Source: an uncultured Acholeplasmataceae bacterium (GTDB taxonomy: Bacteria; Bacillota_I; Bacilli_A; Acholeplasmatales; Acholeplasmataceae). Taken from it: a DNA stretch of 12,964 bases. How positions within the stretch are numbered: position 1 is the stretch's first letter; every line of letters starts with the position of its first letter. Both the position numbers and the translations under genes were made by a program. The stretch lies in NCBI GenBank assembly GCA_937983315.1, contig CALKAH010000194.1, forward strand, positions 1-12,964, written 5' to 3'. The notes beneath the pieces were generated by a model. The model was not told where the DNA came from and searched no databases. It saw nothing but the letters and a program-made list of their open reading frames with translations. Below, one piece after another: positions 1-8,025 of this stretch.

Positions 1-537
1 GGCACACGCATTCAACTCAAAGGAGTTGTCTCCTTTGACATTGATACAAAGGATTTAGTGCTCAAAGAAAAGGAAGATCTTTTAAGTGATGACTTCATTT
101 TTGAATATGTCAAAAACCATCCTATCAAAGTCATTGCTGGTACAGGTGGTTCAGATGAACACAGCGTAGGTATGCGTGAAGTTTTAGATATCAAGCATGG
201 TGGCATTGAAAAATACGGTATTCAATATCAGTATCTCGGAACGAGTGTTCCCATTGAGAAATTCATTGATGCAGCTATCGAGACAGATGCAGATGTCATC
301 ATGATCTCACTGATCATTTCACATGATGATATCCATTATAAAAACATGGAAAAATTGCATCACTACGCGATTGAAAAAGGCGTTCGACATAAGTTGATCT
401 TGCTTGCAGGGGGTACACAAGTCACACCTGAACTTGCAAGACAATATGGTATGGATCAAGGATTTGGTCGTGGGACGAAAGGAAAACATGTCGCTTCATT
501 CATTGTGAAGCGTCATACGGCTATGTATGAGAATTGA
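1..537 (+). CDS. oraE: D-ornithine 4,5-aminomutase beta subunit, C-terminal cobalamin/PLP end (partial)
   Basis: This is the C-terminal 178 residues of the large subunit of D-ornithine 4,5-aminomutase, which uses adenosylcobalamin and PLP to turn D-ornithine into 2,4-diaminopentanoate. The frame is open from base 1, so the GTG at 58 is internal and the real start lies upstream of the window. A B12-binding DxHxxG motif (DEHSVG, His codon 160-162) is seen, with later pieces ISLIIS and LLAGG. Eleven residues after the His is Lys (codon 193-195) in DIKHGG. This matches the His618/Lys629 spacing I recall for Clostridium sticklandii OraE, where the Lys holds PLP and the His ligates cobalt. The stop (535-537) overlaps the next gene by 11 bp. 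A generic B12 mutase or lysine 5,6-aminomutase is possible on this fragment, but the downstream reactivase and ornithine racemase favour OraE. Confidence 0.93.
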   Translation, partial: GTRIQLKGVVSFDIDTKDLVLKEKEDLLSDDFIFEYVKNHPIKVIAGTGGSDEHSVGMREVLDIKHGGIEKYGIQYQYLGTSVPIEKFIDAAIETDADVIMISLIISHDDIHYKNMEKLHHYAIEKGVRHKLILLAGGTQVTPELARQYGMDQGFGRGTKGKHVASFIVKRHTAMYEN

Positions 538-1885
538 TGTTTTAGTTGCAGAAATTGGATCAACAACAACGGTCGTTAATGCATTTAACATCCATGAAGA
601 GCCCGTGGTTTTTTTGGGGCGAGGACTTCATCAAACAACAGTCGATACGGATGTTAGAGAAGGACTTCAAGGTGCAATTGATGATCTTATGAAAAACCTA
701 GGTGTCGACCTTTTGACATATGGTGAACTGTATGCATCCTCTTCTGCAGCAGGTGGACTCAAGATGACCGTTCATGGTCTCGTCTATGAGATGACCGTGA
801 AAGCTGCAAAAGAAGCAGCACTCAATGCAGGTGGAAATATCCATCTTGTCACAGCAAATCAAATTGATGACATCCATCTCGAAAAAATAAAAAGTATTAA
901 GCCCAATATCGTGGTCGTTGCCGGTGGCACCGATTATGGTGAACAAGAAGTTAGCTATAACAATACAGTTCTTCTTGCTCAACTGGGTATACCCATGATT
1001 TATGCGGGTAATATTGCCAATCATGAACGCATCAAAAAGCTGGGATATTCTCACATTCGAATGGTTGATAATGTTTACCCTCGTGTTGATGATTTCAACA
1101 TCATGCCGCTTCGTGAAGCCATATATGAGACATTTGAGAAACATATCATCCATGCTAAAGGGATGGAACATGTTTTTCAAATGGTTCAAAAGGGAATTAT
1201 CCCAACCCCAGGAGCTGTCATGGATACAACCATGTTACTTCATGAGCTTTTCCAAGGTGTCATGACACTTGATGTTGGAGGTGCAACCACGGATGTTCAT
1301 AGTATCTCTGAACCCAAGATGGAATTTAAACGTATGCTTGAAGGACAACCTCTCATGAAGCGAAGCGTTGAAGGAGATTTAGGTGTCTATATTAATCGGA
1401 AAAGCGTACTAAAGACGTATAAGGAATCAGAGATTAACCGAGTATTTGGACGGTCCAAAGAAGAGATCATTTCTATCCTTCAACAAGAACCCTTTATTCC
1501 ACAAACACAAGAAGGTCAAGAGATCATTGATCATTTAACCGAACGTTGTGTTGAACTTGCACTTGATAGACATGTTGGCGATCTCAAACGCATCTTTACC
1601 ACCAACGGTTATCAAGTGATTCCTGAAGGTAAAGATACGACACAAGTCAAAGCGATCTTTTTAACAGGTGGAGCCCTTCGATATGCCAATCATCCCGAAC
1701 AGATGATTAGACGTTATTTGTCGCGTCAAAAGACCAAATTAATTCCCGATGTTAAGACACCCATCTATCTCGATGAACACTATATTTTCGCCTCACTTGG
1801 CGTCTTATCGCGTATTTATCCCGATCAAACAAAGAAGCTTATTCATCAAACGATGAAGCGATTGGAGGACTGTGATGTATCCTAA
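527..1885 (+). CDS. GlmL/MutL-family ATPase, reactivase of the ornithine aminomutase
   Basis: A 452-residue cytoplasmic ATPase of the GlmL/MutL family, usually about 460 residues. Members lie next to B12-dependent carbon-skeleton mutases and aminomutases and are thought to exchange damaged cobalamin or reactivate the enzyme. The ASKHA (actin/Hsp70-like) nucleotide-binding pieces are visible: phosphate-1 loop AEIGSTTT (residues 8-15), a glycine-rich VVAGGTDYG segment in the middle, phosphate-2 loop LDVGGATTD (about 248-256), and the adenosine-side loop LTGGALRY (379-386). It starts inside the end of oraE (11-bp overlap) and overlaps the racemase gene by 11 bp. A homologue (often called or-3) sits in the clostridial ornithine oxidation cluster. 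It is unrelated to the DNA-repair MutL. The family call is firm; the specific partner, OraSE, is inferred from position. Confidence 0.92.
   Translation: MRIDVLVAEIGSTTTVVNAFNIHEEPVVFLGRGLHQTTVDTDVREGLQGAIDDLMKNLGVDLLTYGELYASSSAAGGLKMTVHGLVYEMTVKAAKEAALNAGGNIHLVTANQIDDIHLEKIKSIKPNIVVVAGGTDYGEQEVSYNNTVLLAQLGIPMIYAGNIANHERIKKLGYSHIRMVDNVYPRVDDFNIMPLREAIYETFEKHIIHAKGMEHVFQMVQKGIIPTPGAVMDTTMLLHELFQGVMTLDVGGATTDVHSISEPKMEFKRMLEGQPLMKRSVEGDLGVYINRKSVLKTYKESEINRVFGRSKEEIISILQQEPFIPQTQEGQEIIDHLTERCVELALDRHVGDLKRIFTTNGYQVIPEGKDTTQVKAIFLTGGALRYANHPEQMIRRYLSRQKTKLIPDVKTPIYLDEHYIFASLGVLSRIYPDQTKKLIHQTMKRLEDCDVS
1864..1869 (+). promoter_or_regulatory. orr: Ribosome binding site deciding the orr start
   Basis: GGAGGA lies 5 nt upstream of ATG 1875 and only 2 nt upstream of GTG 1872, so it favours the ATG. 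It is embedded in the coding end of the reactivase gene. Confidence 0.75.
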
Positions 1886-2942
1886 AATTACAATTAATCT
1901 GTCCCACTACAAAGATAACCTCAGATACTTATCAAATATTCTAAAGCGTCAAGGTATTAAGCTTGTCCCTGTAACCAAAGTATTTTGTGGGGATCAGAAT
2001 CTGATCGATTTGATCAATCAATCAGATGTTGAGATGATTGCTGATTCTCGAATCTCAAACCTTAAAAATATCAAGACATCGAAGAAGAAGATGCTTTTAC
2101 GCATACCCATGATTTCAGAAATTTCTGAGGTCATTCGGTATGCCGATGTTTCACTCAATTCAGAAATTGATGTCATCATCGCACTCAATCAAGAAGCTAA
2201 ACGTCAAAAGAAAATACACGACATCATCATCATGTATGATATTGGTGATCTACGTGAAGGTGTCTATTATCAACATGATGATCATGTCTGGATAGAAACC
2301 ATCAAATCCATGAAGAATATTCGTTTGATCGGTATAGGAACAAATCTCACTTGCTATGGTGGTGTTATTCCTACACAGAAAACGTATGCTAAACTTAAAG
2401 AAATCAAAGATCGTGTGGAAAGTATTGTAGGCTATCCCATGATGATCATATCAGGGGGAAACTCATCGTCTCTACCATTGGTGATGGATGAAAAGTTACC
2501 AAAATATATCAATCAACTGCGTGTGGGCGAAGCTCTCGTCTTAGGTAGAGAAACAGCTTATGGTCAAGACATTATTGGGATGCATCAAGATGTATTTACG
2601 CTCGATGCTGAAATCATTGAACTCAAAACAAAGCCTTCCAAACCAGAGGGGAAACTTGGGGTTGATGCATTTGGTCATCGTGTCAGATTTACTGATCGAG
2701 GGATGATTAAGCGTGGGATTCTTGCGATTGGTAAACAAGATATTGCACTTGATCAATTAAAACCTCCCGCAGGTGTAACCATACTGGGTTCATCTTCGGA
2801 TCATTTGATTGTTGAACTTCAAGATGATCGTTACCATCTTGGCGATACGATTCATTTTGGTTTAAGTTATGGAGGTATCTTATCACTGATGACCTCCCCT
2901 TATGTGGAGAAACACTATGTTCTATCGTCCAACGTGGGCTGA
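1875..2942 (+). CDS. orr: Ornithine racemase (PLP-dependent)
   Basis: Interconverts L- and D-ornithine, supplying the D-isomer needed by the aminomutase encoded just upstream. The 355-residue protein has the alanine-racemase N-terminal-type barrel. The PLP lysine is Lys35 in PVTKVFCGD near the N terminus. Characteristic blocks follow in order: MIADSRISNL, MLLRIPMISE, DIGDLREGVYY, GTNLTCYGGV, ISGGNSSSL, LRVGEALVLGRETAYG and SSSDHLIVEL. These match my memory of the clostridial ornithine racemase family closely. ATG 1875 is preferred over GTG 1872, because GGAGGA at 1864-1869 lies 5 nt before the ATG but only 2 nt before the GTG. It overlaps the reactivase gene by 11 bp and the next gene by 26 bp, suggesting coupled translation. 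Confidence 0.94.
   Translation: MYPKITINLSHYKDNLRYLSNILKRQGIKLVPVTKVFCGDQNLIDLINQSDVEMIADSRISNLKNIKTSKKKMLLRIPMISEISEVIRYADVSLNSEIDVIIALNQEAKRQKKIHDIIIMYDIGDLREGVYYQHDDHVWIETIKSMKNIRLIGIGTNLTCYGGVIPTQKTYAKLKEIKDRVESIVGYPMMIISGGNSSSLPLVMDEKLPKYINQLRVGEALVLGRETAYGQDIIGMHQDVFTLDAEIIELKTKPSKPEGKLGVDAFGHRVRFTDRGMIKRGILAIGKQDIALDQLKPPAGVTILGSSSDHLIVELQDDRYHLGDTIHFGLSYGGILSLMTSPYVEKHYVLSSNVG
2906..2909 (+). promoter_or_regulatory. alr: Ribosome binding site deciding the alr start
   Basis: GGAG, 7 nt before ATG 2917, lies inside the orr coding region. It supports the shorter Alr, starting MFYRPTW, over the ATG at 2902. Confidence 0.65.
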
Positions 2943-3996
2943 GATTGATGTGGATGCATTAATCCAAAACTATCGTTATGTTAAAAACAAAGTTCATCCT
3001 AAAACCATCATTCCAGTGATTAAAGCAAATGCTTATGGGCATGGTGCGATAGAAGTGATGAAGGCCTTAGTCCATGAAGGTGTTCGGTTTTTTGCTGTCT
3101 CTTTATTAGAAGAAGCGATTGAACTTCGAAAAGAAAATCAAGAGATTGAAATCTTGATGTTGGGTCCCGTATTACCATCTCAATTGGCATTATGTGAGAT
3201 GCATCACATTCAATTTACACTCTATGATCAAGAACTTGCAGATGAAGTTCTACGCTATCCACGCACTCTCTCCTTTCATCTCAAATATGATACAGGCATG
3301 CATCGCTATGGTTTTACATCTGAACAAGAAGTGATCAAACTGATGGATGCGATGAAGAATACACCCCATCAACTCATTGGAATATTTAGTCATTTTGCAA
3401 CAGCAAATGAACAAAACGACCTCTTTTTTCAGCAGATTGCAAAGATGAAATCATTGATGGAGCATCTTCCATATTTGCCACCCATGATTCACCTATCCAA
3501 TTCATCATCGAGTTTACGTTATGAGAATCATTTTGATTTTACATCGCACGTACGTCTCGGTATCTCACTGTATGGACTGTCTCTTGATGAAGATAAAACA
3601 GGATTGCATCCTGTGATGAAATTGAAATCGAAAGTTGTTCAAGTCAAATCACTACATCCAGGTGAAACCGTTGGTTATGGGGCAACCTATCAAGCCAAGG
3701 AAGTAGAAAGAATCGCTATTCTCCCCATTGGTTATGCTGATGGTTGGATCAGACGAAATAAGACAGGTATGGTTGAAATAAGGGGGCAACGCTATAAAAT
3801 CGTTGGTATCATTTGTATGGATGCATGCTTCATTAAAGTTGATGATTCCATCGAAGTAGGTGATGAAGTCACACTCTTTGGTGGATTAATCTCAACCGAT
3901 GAAGTAGCAAGACGCTTATCAACCATCAACTATGAAGTCACTTGTTTAGTTGGTGCACGTGTACCACGTTGTTACACGAAAGGAGGAATTTCATGA
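2917..3996 (+). CDS. alr: Alanine racemase
   Basis: PLP enzyme interconverting D- and L-alanine; 359 residues, a typical Alr length. The PLP lysine is Lys36 in VIKANAYGHG. The second catalytic base is the Tyr of VGYGATY (residue 254), and the conserved CMD triad is at 300-302. The 47-residue Tyr-to-Met spacing equals that of Tyr265/Met312 in Bacillus stearothermophilus Alr, as I recall it. LGISLYG, LPIGYADGW and TINYEVTCL are further family blocks. ATG 2917 is chosen because GGAG (2906-2909) lies 7 nt upstream; the in-frame ATG at 2902 lacks such a site. The gene sits inside a catabolic operon, where thiolytic cleavage of 2-amino-4-oxopentanoate yields D-alanine. A role turning that D-alanine into usable L-alanine is therefore likely, rather than wall synthesis. 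A broader amino-acid racemase activity cannot be excluded. Confidence 0.92.
   Translation: MFYRPTWAEIDVDALIQNYRYVKNKVHPKTIIPVIKANAYGHGAIEVMKALVHEGVRFFAVSLLEEAIELRKENQEIEILMLGPVLPSQLALCEMHHIQFTLYDQELADEVLRYPRTLSFHLKYDTGMHRYGFTSEQEVIKLMDAMKNTPHQLIGIFSHFATANEQNDLFFQQIAKMKSLMEHLPYLPPMIHLSNSSSSLRYENHFDFTSHVRLGISLYGLSLDEDKTGLHPVMKLKSKVVQVKSLHPGETVGYGATYQAKEVERIAILPIGYADGWIRRNKTGMVEIRGQRYKIVGIICMDACFIKVDDSIEVGDEVTLFGGLISTDEVARRLSTINYEVTCLVGARVPRCYTKGGIS
3981..3986 (+). promoter_or_regulatory. arcA: Strong ribosome binding site of arcA
   Basis: A perfect AGGAGG, 6 nt before ATG 3993, located in the last codons of alr. It is the best match to the anti-Shine-Dalgarno in the operon and fits high expression of arginine deiminase. 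Confidence 0.85.
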
Positions 3997-5204
3997 TTAA
4001 CGTGACATCTGAAATTGGGAAACTCAAGACCGTTCTTCTTCATCGTCCAGGTAAAGAACTAGAGAACTTGACACCGGATGTTTTAGAAAAACTTCTTTTT
4101 GATGATATTCCCTACTTAAAAGTTGCTCAAGAAGAACACGACCTGTTTGCTGAAACGATGAGAAAAGAGGGTGTTGAAGTGCTTTACTTAACCGATATGG
4201 TGACTGAAGCTCTTGAAGCGCATCCTGAGGTGTTATCTCACTTCATCAATTCGTTTATTGAAGAATCAAAGATTAAATCTCACACCATTAAAACAGCTCT
4301 CTATCAATTCTTATCGAGCTTACCATTGAAAGACATGATCCAAAAAATGATTGAGGGTATTCGTACCAATGAGATTACCTTACCCAATAAGAATTCAATC
4401 ATGGATATGCTTGAAGATGAGTATCCTTTTTATACCGACCCCATCCCCAATTTACTGTTTCAACGTGATCCCTTCTCAACGGTTGGTCATGGAGTTGCGA
4501 TGAGTAAAATGAGTACACAAGCAAGACAACGAGAAACAATTTTTGCTGAATACATGCTTAATTATCATCCACGATTTAAAGATCACCCACTGCCTTATTA
4601 TTATCACCGATTGAATCGTTATCCTCTTGAAGGTGGCGATATCTTAGTGTTATCCAAAGATGTGATTGCGATGGGGATTTCATCACGCACTGATCCTCGT
4701 GCGATTGAATACTTTGCAGAAAAACTCTTTGAAACATCAAAAGATTTTAAAACTGTTCTTGCATTTAATATTCCTAAAAGCCGTGCATTCATGCACCTTG
4801 ATACCGTGTTTACTCAAGTCGATTATGGGATCTTTACGATTCATCCAGGGATTGAGAATAAACTCACCGTCTTTGAAATCGTCAAAGATGAGACACGCTT
4901 TACCATTACCAAAGTTGTTGGTTTACTCGAATCAGTTCTTGAAAAACATTTGAATCGGCCTATCACACTCATCCGATGTGGTGGGAAAGATCAAATTACA
5001 AGTGTCAGAGAACAGTGGAATGATGGTGCAAACACACTTGCGATTGCACCAGGTAAAGTGATTGTTTATGATCGAAATCATGTGACCAATCAAATGCTTA
5101 AAGAAGCGGGGATTACCGTACTTACGATTGAATCCAGTGAATTATCAAGAGGGCGTGGAGGTCCCAGATGTATGAGTATGCCCCTAGAAAGAGAAGACAT
5201 ATAA
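3993..5204 (+). CDS. arcA: Arginine deiminase
   Basis: Hydrolyses L-arginine to L-citrulline and ammonia, the first step of the ATP-yielding arginine deiminase pathway in the cytoplasm. The 403 residues match the usual 405-410. Family blocks in order are LHRPGKELENL, FDDIPYLKVAQEEHD, NLLFQRDPFS with Asp159, LEGGD with Glu213, MHLDTVFT with His268, and the C-terminal RGRGGPRCMSMPL with the nucleophilic Cys393. This is the full guanidino-modifying enzyme catalytic set. ATG 3993 is chosen because a perfect AGGAGG (3981-3986) lies 6 nt before it. An in-frame upstream start at 3942 would only read back through the end of alr. The ATG overlaps the alr stop as ATGA, and arcB begins 12 nt after the stop. 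Confidence 0.97.
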   Translation: MINVTSEIGKLKTVLLHRPGKELENLTPDVLEKLLFDDIPYLKVAQEEHDLFAETMRKEGVEVLYLTDMVTEALEAHPEVLSHFINSFIEESKIKSHTIKTALYQFLSSLPLKDMIQKMIEGIRTNEITLPNKNSIMDMLEDEYPFYTDPIPNLLFQRDPFSTVGHGVAMSKMSTQARQRETIFAEYMLNYHPRFKDHPLPYYYHRLNRYPLEGGDILVLSKDVIAMGISSRTDPRAIEYFAEKLFETSKDFKTVLAFNIPKSRAFMHLDTVFTQVDYGIFTIHPGIENKLTVFEIVKDETRFTITKVVGLLESVLEKHLNRPITLIRCGGKDQITSVREQWNDGANTLAIAPGKVIVYDRNHVTNQMLKEAGITVLTIESSELSRGRGGPRCMSMPLEREDI

Positions 5205-5216
5205 GAGGAGAAAACG

Positions 5217-6236
5217 ATGAACTTAAAAGGAAGACATTTACTAACGCTTTTAGATTATTCACCTGAAGAGATTGATTTCTTATTGAAACTATCTAAAAAA
5301 TTAAAAGAACAAAAAAGATTAGGCATTACCCATAAAGTATTGTCTGATAAAAATGTTGTCTTACTGTTTCAAAAAGATTCAACGCGTACCCGTTGTGCGT
5401 TTGAAGTTGGAGCTCTTGATCTCGGTATGGGTGTGACCTACATTGGACCTACAGGTTCACAGATGGGTAAAAAGGAATCGGTCAAAGATACAGCGCGTGT
5501 ACTGGGTAGAATGTATGATGGTATCGAATTTAGAGGATATTTACAAAGTGATGTTGAGATGCTGGCGAAGTACTCGGGTGTTCCCGTATGGAATGGTCTA
5601 ACTGATCAATATCACCCCACCCAAATACTTGCTGATTTACTGACCATTTGGGAAAAATGTGGTCATTTAAAAGGGATCCGATTAACCTATTTTGGGGATG
5701 CAAGAAATAACATGGGCAATTCGCTCATGATTGGTTGTGCAAAGATGGGTATGCATTTTACAGCTGCAGCACCAAAAGATTTATGGCCTCATGAGAAACT
5801 TGTTGAAACATGTCAACATATTGCAAAAACAACAGGTGCAACCATTACACTCACCGAGGATGCTGAGTTAGGAGCAAAAGATGTCGATGTCCTTTATACT
5901 GATGTATGGGTATCGATGGGTGAACCTAAAGAAGTATGGCAAACCAGAATTGAAAGATTACATGGTTATCAAGTCAATTCACGATTAATGAAACTCGCAA
6001 AACCAACAGCCATCTTCATGCACTGCTTACCCGCATTCCATGGACTTGATACAGAAGTTGGTCAAGAGATCGCAAAGACGTTTGGTGAACTTTATCCCAA
6101 TGTGAAAATGGGATCACTTGAAGTGACGGATGAAGTGATTGAATCCAAACAAAGTGTTGTATTTGATGAAGCTGAAAACCGCATGCACACCATTAAAGCT
6201 GTGATGTATGCAACATTAGGTGAACCCCGTGTCTAG
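5217..6236 (+). CDS. arcB: Catabolic ornithine carbamoyltransferase
   Basis: Phosphorolyses citrulline to L-ornithine and carbamoyl phosphate when acting in the arginine deiminase direction. The 339-residue protein shows the carbamoyl-phosphate loop STRTR (55-59), HPTQ (133-136) and the HCLP motif (269-272, followed by AFH), all diagnostic of ornithine carbamoyltransferase. The same enzyme family also works in arginine biosynthesis, but placement between arcA and arcC makes the catabolic role much more likely. GAGGAG (5205-5210) is 6 nt from the ATG, and the gene follows arcA after 12 nt. The ornithine it makes is the substrate of the racemase encoded in the same operon, so the product is probably consumed rather than exported. 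No arcD-type arginine/ornithine antiporter is seen in the window. Confidence 0.97.
   Translation: MNLKGRHLLTLLDYSPEEIDFLLKLSKKLKEQKRLGITHKVLSDKNVVLLFQKDSTRTRCAFEVGALDLGMGVTYIGPTGSQMGKKESVKDTARVLGRMYDGIEFRGYLQSDVEMLAKYSGVPVWNGLTDQYHPTQILADLLTIWEKCGHLKGIRLTYFGDARNNMGNSLMIGCAKMGMHFTAAAPKDLWPHEKLVETCQHIAKTTGATITLTEDAELGAKDVDVLYTDVWVSMGEPKEVWQTRIERLHGYQVNSRLMKLAKPTAIFMHCLPAFHGLDTEVGQEIAKTFGELYPNVKMGSLEVTDEVIESKQSVVFDEAENRMHTIKAVMYATLGEPRV
6218..6223 (+). promoter_or_regulatory. arcC: Ribosome binding site deciding the arcC start
   Basis: AGGTGA, 5 nt before GTG 6229, matches the 3' half of the consensus AAGGAGGTGA. It overlaps the alternative GTG at 6220, which is therefore unlikely to be the start. 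Confidence 0.65.
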
Positions 6237-7146
6237 ATACGTCATATCCTTAGGGGGCAATGCCCTCGGTAATAACGCCGATGAACAAAAGCGTTTATTA
6301 AATCATGTCGCACATGCGATTTATCCGCTGATTGAAATGAATCATGACATCGTGATCGTTCATGGAAATGGTCCACAGGTAGGCATGATCAATTTAGCTT
6401 TTCAGGAATCGACCTCAACACCTGTCATGCCATTTGCTGAATGTGGTGCGATGAGTCAAGGCTACATTGGTTATCATATTCAAAATGCTTTACAAAATAT
6501 CATGAGAGAACGTCATATCAAACGTCCGATATCAACCATCGTCACACAAGTGTTGGTTGATATTGATGATCCTGCATTCATTCATCCAACCAAACCTATT
6601 GGTAGTTTTTATACCTTTGAAGAAGCAGAAAAGATGAAAAATGAACTTGGATATACCATGGTTGAAGATGCGGGTAGGGGTTACAGACGTGTCGTCGCAT
6701 CGCCTAAACCAATCGATATCATTGAAAAAGAAAGCATACTAACACTGCTTGATCATAAAGAAATTGTAATTGCTGCAGGCGGTGGCGGTATACCTGTCAT
6801 TGAAAAGAATGGTAAACTTGAAGGTATTGATGCAGTCATCGATAAGGATTTTGCAAGTGCGAAGATGGCTGAAATTGTCGGTGCAGATGAATTGATCATT
6901 TTAACCGCGGTTGAGCATGTATTCCTTCATTTCAATACACCAGAACAAAAAGCATTATCTCAAGTGACAGTTTCTGAACTCGAAGGATACTTAAAAGAGC
7001 AGCACTTCAAAAAAGGATCCATGTTACCTAAGATTGAAGCATGTATGATGTTTGCAAAAGCTACGGGAAGACCTGCAATTATTGCAGCACTTGAAAAAGC
7101 AGTGGATGCATTTAAACGTCAAAGTGGGACCATGATTATGCCTTAA
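6229..7146 (+). CDS. arcC: Carbamate kinase
   Basis: Transfers the phosphate of carbamoyl phosphate to ADP, giving ATP, CO2 and ammonia: the energy-conserving step of the pathway. About 305 residues, normal for the amino-acid-kinase-fold carbamate kinases. Motifs are SLGGNALG (7-14), HGNGPQVG (45-52), [18 protein letters not shown] (182-190), [11 protein letters not shown] (204-214) and [13 protein letters not shown] 6229 is preferred as start over GTG 6220, because AGGTGA (6218-6223) sits 5 nt before 6229 and overlaps 6220, and the product then begins in the usual family style ([11 protein letters not shown]). It overlaps the arcB end by 8 bp. It is the last gene of the operon; a hairpin terminator starts 2 nt after the stop. 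Confidence 0.96.
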   Translation: MSRYVISLGGNALGNNADEQKRLLNHVAHAIYPLIEMNHDIVIVHGNGPQVGMINLAFQESTSTPVMPFAECGAMSQGYIGYHIQNALQNIMRERHIKRPISTIVTQVLVDIDDPAFIHPTKPIGSFYTFEEAEKMKNELGYTMVEDAGRGYRRVVASPKPIDIIEKESILTLLDHKEIVIAAGGGGIPVIEKNGKLEGIDAVIDKDFASAKMAEIVGADELIILTAVEHVFLHFNTPEQKALSQVTVSELEGYLKEQHFKKGSMLPKIEACMMFAKATGRPAIIAALEKAVDAFKRQSGTMIMP

Positions 7147-7148
7147 TG

Positions 7149-7178
7149 AACATCCAGTCATCGACTGGGTGTTTTTTT
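7149..7178 (+). terminator. Rho-independent terminator of the oraE-arcC operon
   Basis: Stem ACATCCAGT (7150-7158) pairs with ACTGGGTGT (7164-7172) over 9 bp with one G-T wobble. The loop CATCG has 5 nt, and a run of seven T ends at 7178. An extra A-T pair (7149/7173) is possible. It begins 2 nt after the arcC stop. Confidence 0.88.
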
Positions 7179-7184
7179 ATGCAT

Positions 7185-7208
7185 AAAAAACAGACAAGAA
7201 TATGTCTG
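7185..7208 (-). terminator. Minus-strand terminator facing the arginine operon
   Basis: Read on the minus strand, CAGACA (7208-7203), a 6-nt loop and TGTCTG (7196-7191) form a 6-bp stem followed by six T (7190-7185). It lies about 115 nt beyond the stop of the flavodoxin gene. With the plus-strand hairpin it forms a back-to-back terminator pair between convergent units. The bases between it and the flavodoxin stop hold nothing else convincing. Confidence 0.7.
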
Positions 7209-7322
7209 CATCTCGATTTCTATTTCAATTATCCCTATTCGTATGAGTTGATTAAACTTTTTAATGATGGTGGACAAAATATAGCCATTATTTGAGTTTA
7301 TGTTGAGAATATTACGTTCTCA

Positions 7323-7859
7323 TCATTGGTAAATATCGTGTTCTAAAGATTCAATCAATGGATTAAGAAGCTGCATATCACGCTTATCTTGTGGATGATT
7401 AATCGCATCATAAAGGGCTCTTTCTTCATCGGTTAAGTGTTCTTTCTTCGCCATCATTTTATGAATCATGTTCAATAACGTGCGATGGAACCAATTCATA
7501 TGACTGACGTCAAATGTTCCTGGATAGTAGTAGACTTCTTTGAAGTGATAGCTAAAGATGTCTGAATTCGCAGCTTCAATACGTGGTATTGCCTCAAAGG
7601 CAGTATCTGTTAGTCCAACAGCGAACAAGTATCGTTTCTTTGACTCAAGATGTTTTTGGAATCGTTTGACTGTTTTTAATATGGAAAGTCTTGAAATGTA
7701 AACACCACCACCGAATATAATGATTTTCGCATCGAGGATATCTTTCTTTTTTACATCCTTATAGGATTTAGCAACAGCACCAACACAATCAGCTAAATAG
7801 TGAGCATATGATTTTGTAGCCCCATATTGACTACGATAAATAATCAGGATACTAGACAT
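7323..7859 (-). CDS. Long-chain flavodoxin-domain protein, HemG-like
   Basis: A 178-residue protein with a flavodoxin fold. The N-terminal strand and FMN phosphate loop are seen as ILIIYRSQYGATKSYAHYLA (residues 4-23). A second strand with a glycine turn, IIIFGGGVYISRL, is the FMN isoalloxazine-side loop region. The C-terminal part (VYYYPGTFDVSHMNWFHRTLLNMIHKMM, in pieces) resembles the E. coli protoporphyrinogen oxidase HemG family in layout and length (HemG has 181 residues). No haem gene is nearby, so a haem role is not supported; an electron-transfer or flavin-dependent reductase role is equally possible. AAAGGAGG (7868-7875) lies 8 nt upstream of the ATG. A terminator separates it from the upstream tocopherol-cyclase-like gene, so it may have its own promoter. 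Confidence 0.82.
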   Translation of the reverse strand: MSSILIIYRSQYGATKSYAHYLADCVGAVAKSYKDVKKKDILDAKIIIFGGGVYISRLSILKTVKRFQKHLESKKRYLFAVGLTDTAFEAIPRIEAANSDIFSYHFKEVYYYPGTFDVSHMNWFHRTLLNMIHKMMAKKEHLTDEERALYDAINHPQDKRDMQLLNPLIESLEHDIYQ

Positions 7860-7948
7860 TTTAATAACCTCCTTTGAAAAATATCAATCAGTACTTAAGT
7901 TAAGCAAAGAAAAGAGATGCTCTTAATCATCATTTAGACAAAAGAAAC

Positions 7949-7978
7949 GTTATAAACTACCTCTAAGTTAAAAGAAAA
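7949..7978 (-). promoter_or_regulatory. Possible promoter of the flavodoxin gene
   Basis: On the minus strand TATAAC (7954-7949) makes a good -10, and a weak -35, TTTTCT (7978-7973), lies 18 nt upstream, overlapping the T-tract of the preceding terminator. The weak -35 makes this tentative. The 166-nt gap 7860-8025 also holds two copies of TAAGTTAA (7896-7903, 7964-7971), the upstream gene's terminator and the flavodoxin ribosome site. Confidence 0.3.
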
Positions 7979-7999
7979 ACCCTTCGTTGTCAAGGGTTT
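7970..7999 (-). terminator. Terminator after the tocopherol-cyclase-like gene
   Basis: On the minus strand AAACCCTT (7999-7992) and AAGGGTTT (7984-7977) form an 8-bp perfect stem with a 7-nt loop, followed by TTCTTTT. It lies 26 nt after the stop of the gene at 8026-9003 and upstream of the flavodoxin gene. Confidence 0.78.
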
Positions 8000-8025
8000 A
8001 TCGATCGTTATGAGTGAAAATGTCA

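Noticed and set aside
1..537. Cobalamin riboswitch expected for a B12-dependent operon
   Set aside because: The operon's 5' end is outside the window. Only coding sequence of oraE is visible here, so nothing can be said.
698..1189. Open minus-strand frame inside the reactivase gene
   Set aside because: It lies wholly within a strongly conserved plus-strand gene. Its Cys/His/Ile-rich product looks like an antisense shadow and has no ribosome site that I can see.
3942..3992. Upstream in-frame extension of arcA
   Set aside because: It would translate the end of alr in another frame. ATG 3993 has a perfect AGGAGG 6 nt upstream and gives the normal arginine deiminase N terminus.
7179..7295. A 38-codon ATG reading frame on the plus strand after arcC
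   Set aside because: The ATG overlaps the T-tract end of the arcC terminator, there is no ribosome site, the frame crosses the minus-strand terminator, and the peptide resembles nothing I know.
7304..7322. TGAGAA/TTCTCA hairpin right after the flavodoxin stop, considered as its terminator
   Set aside because: The stem is only 6 A/T-rich base pairs and no T-tract follows on the minus strand. The hairpin at 7185-7208 is the better candidate.
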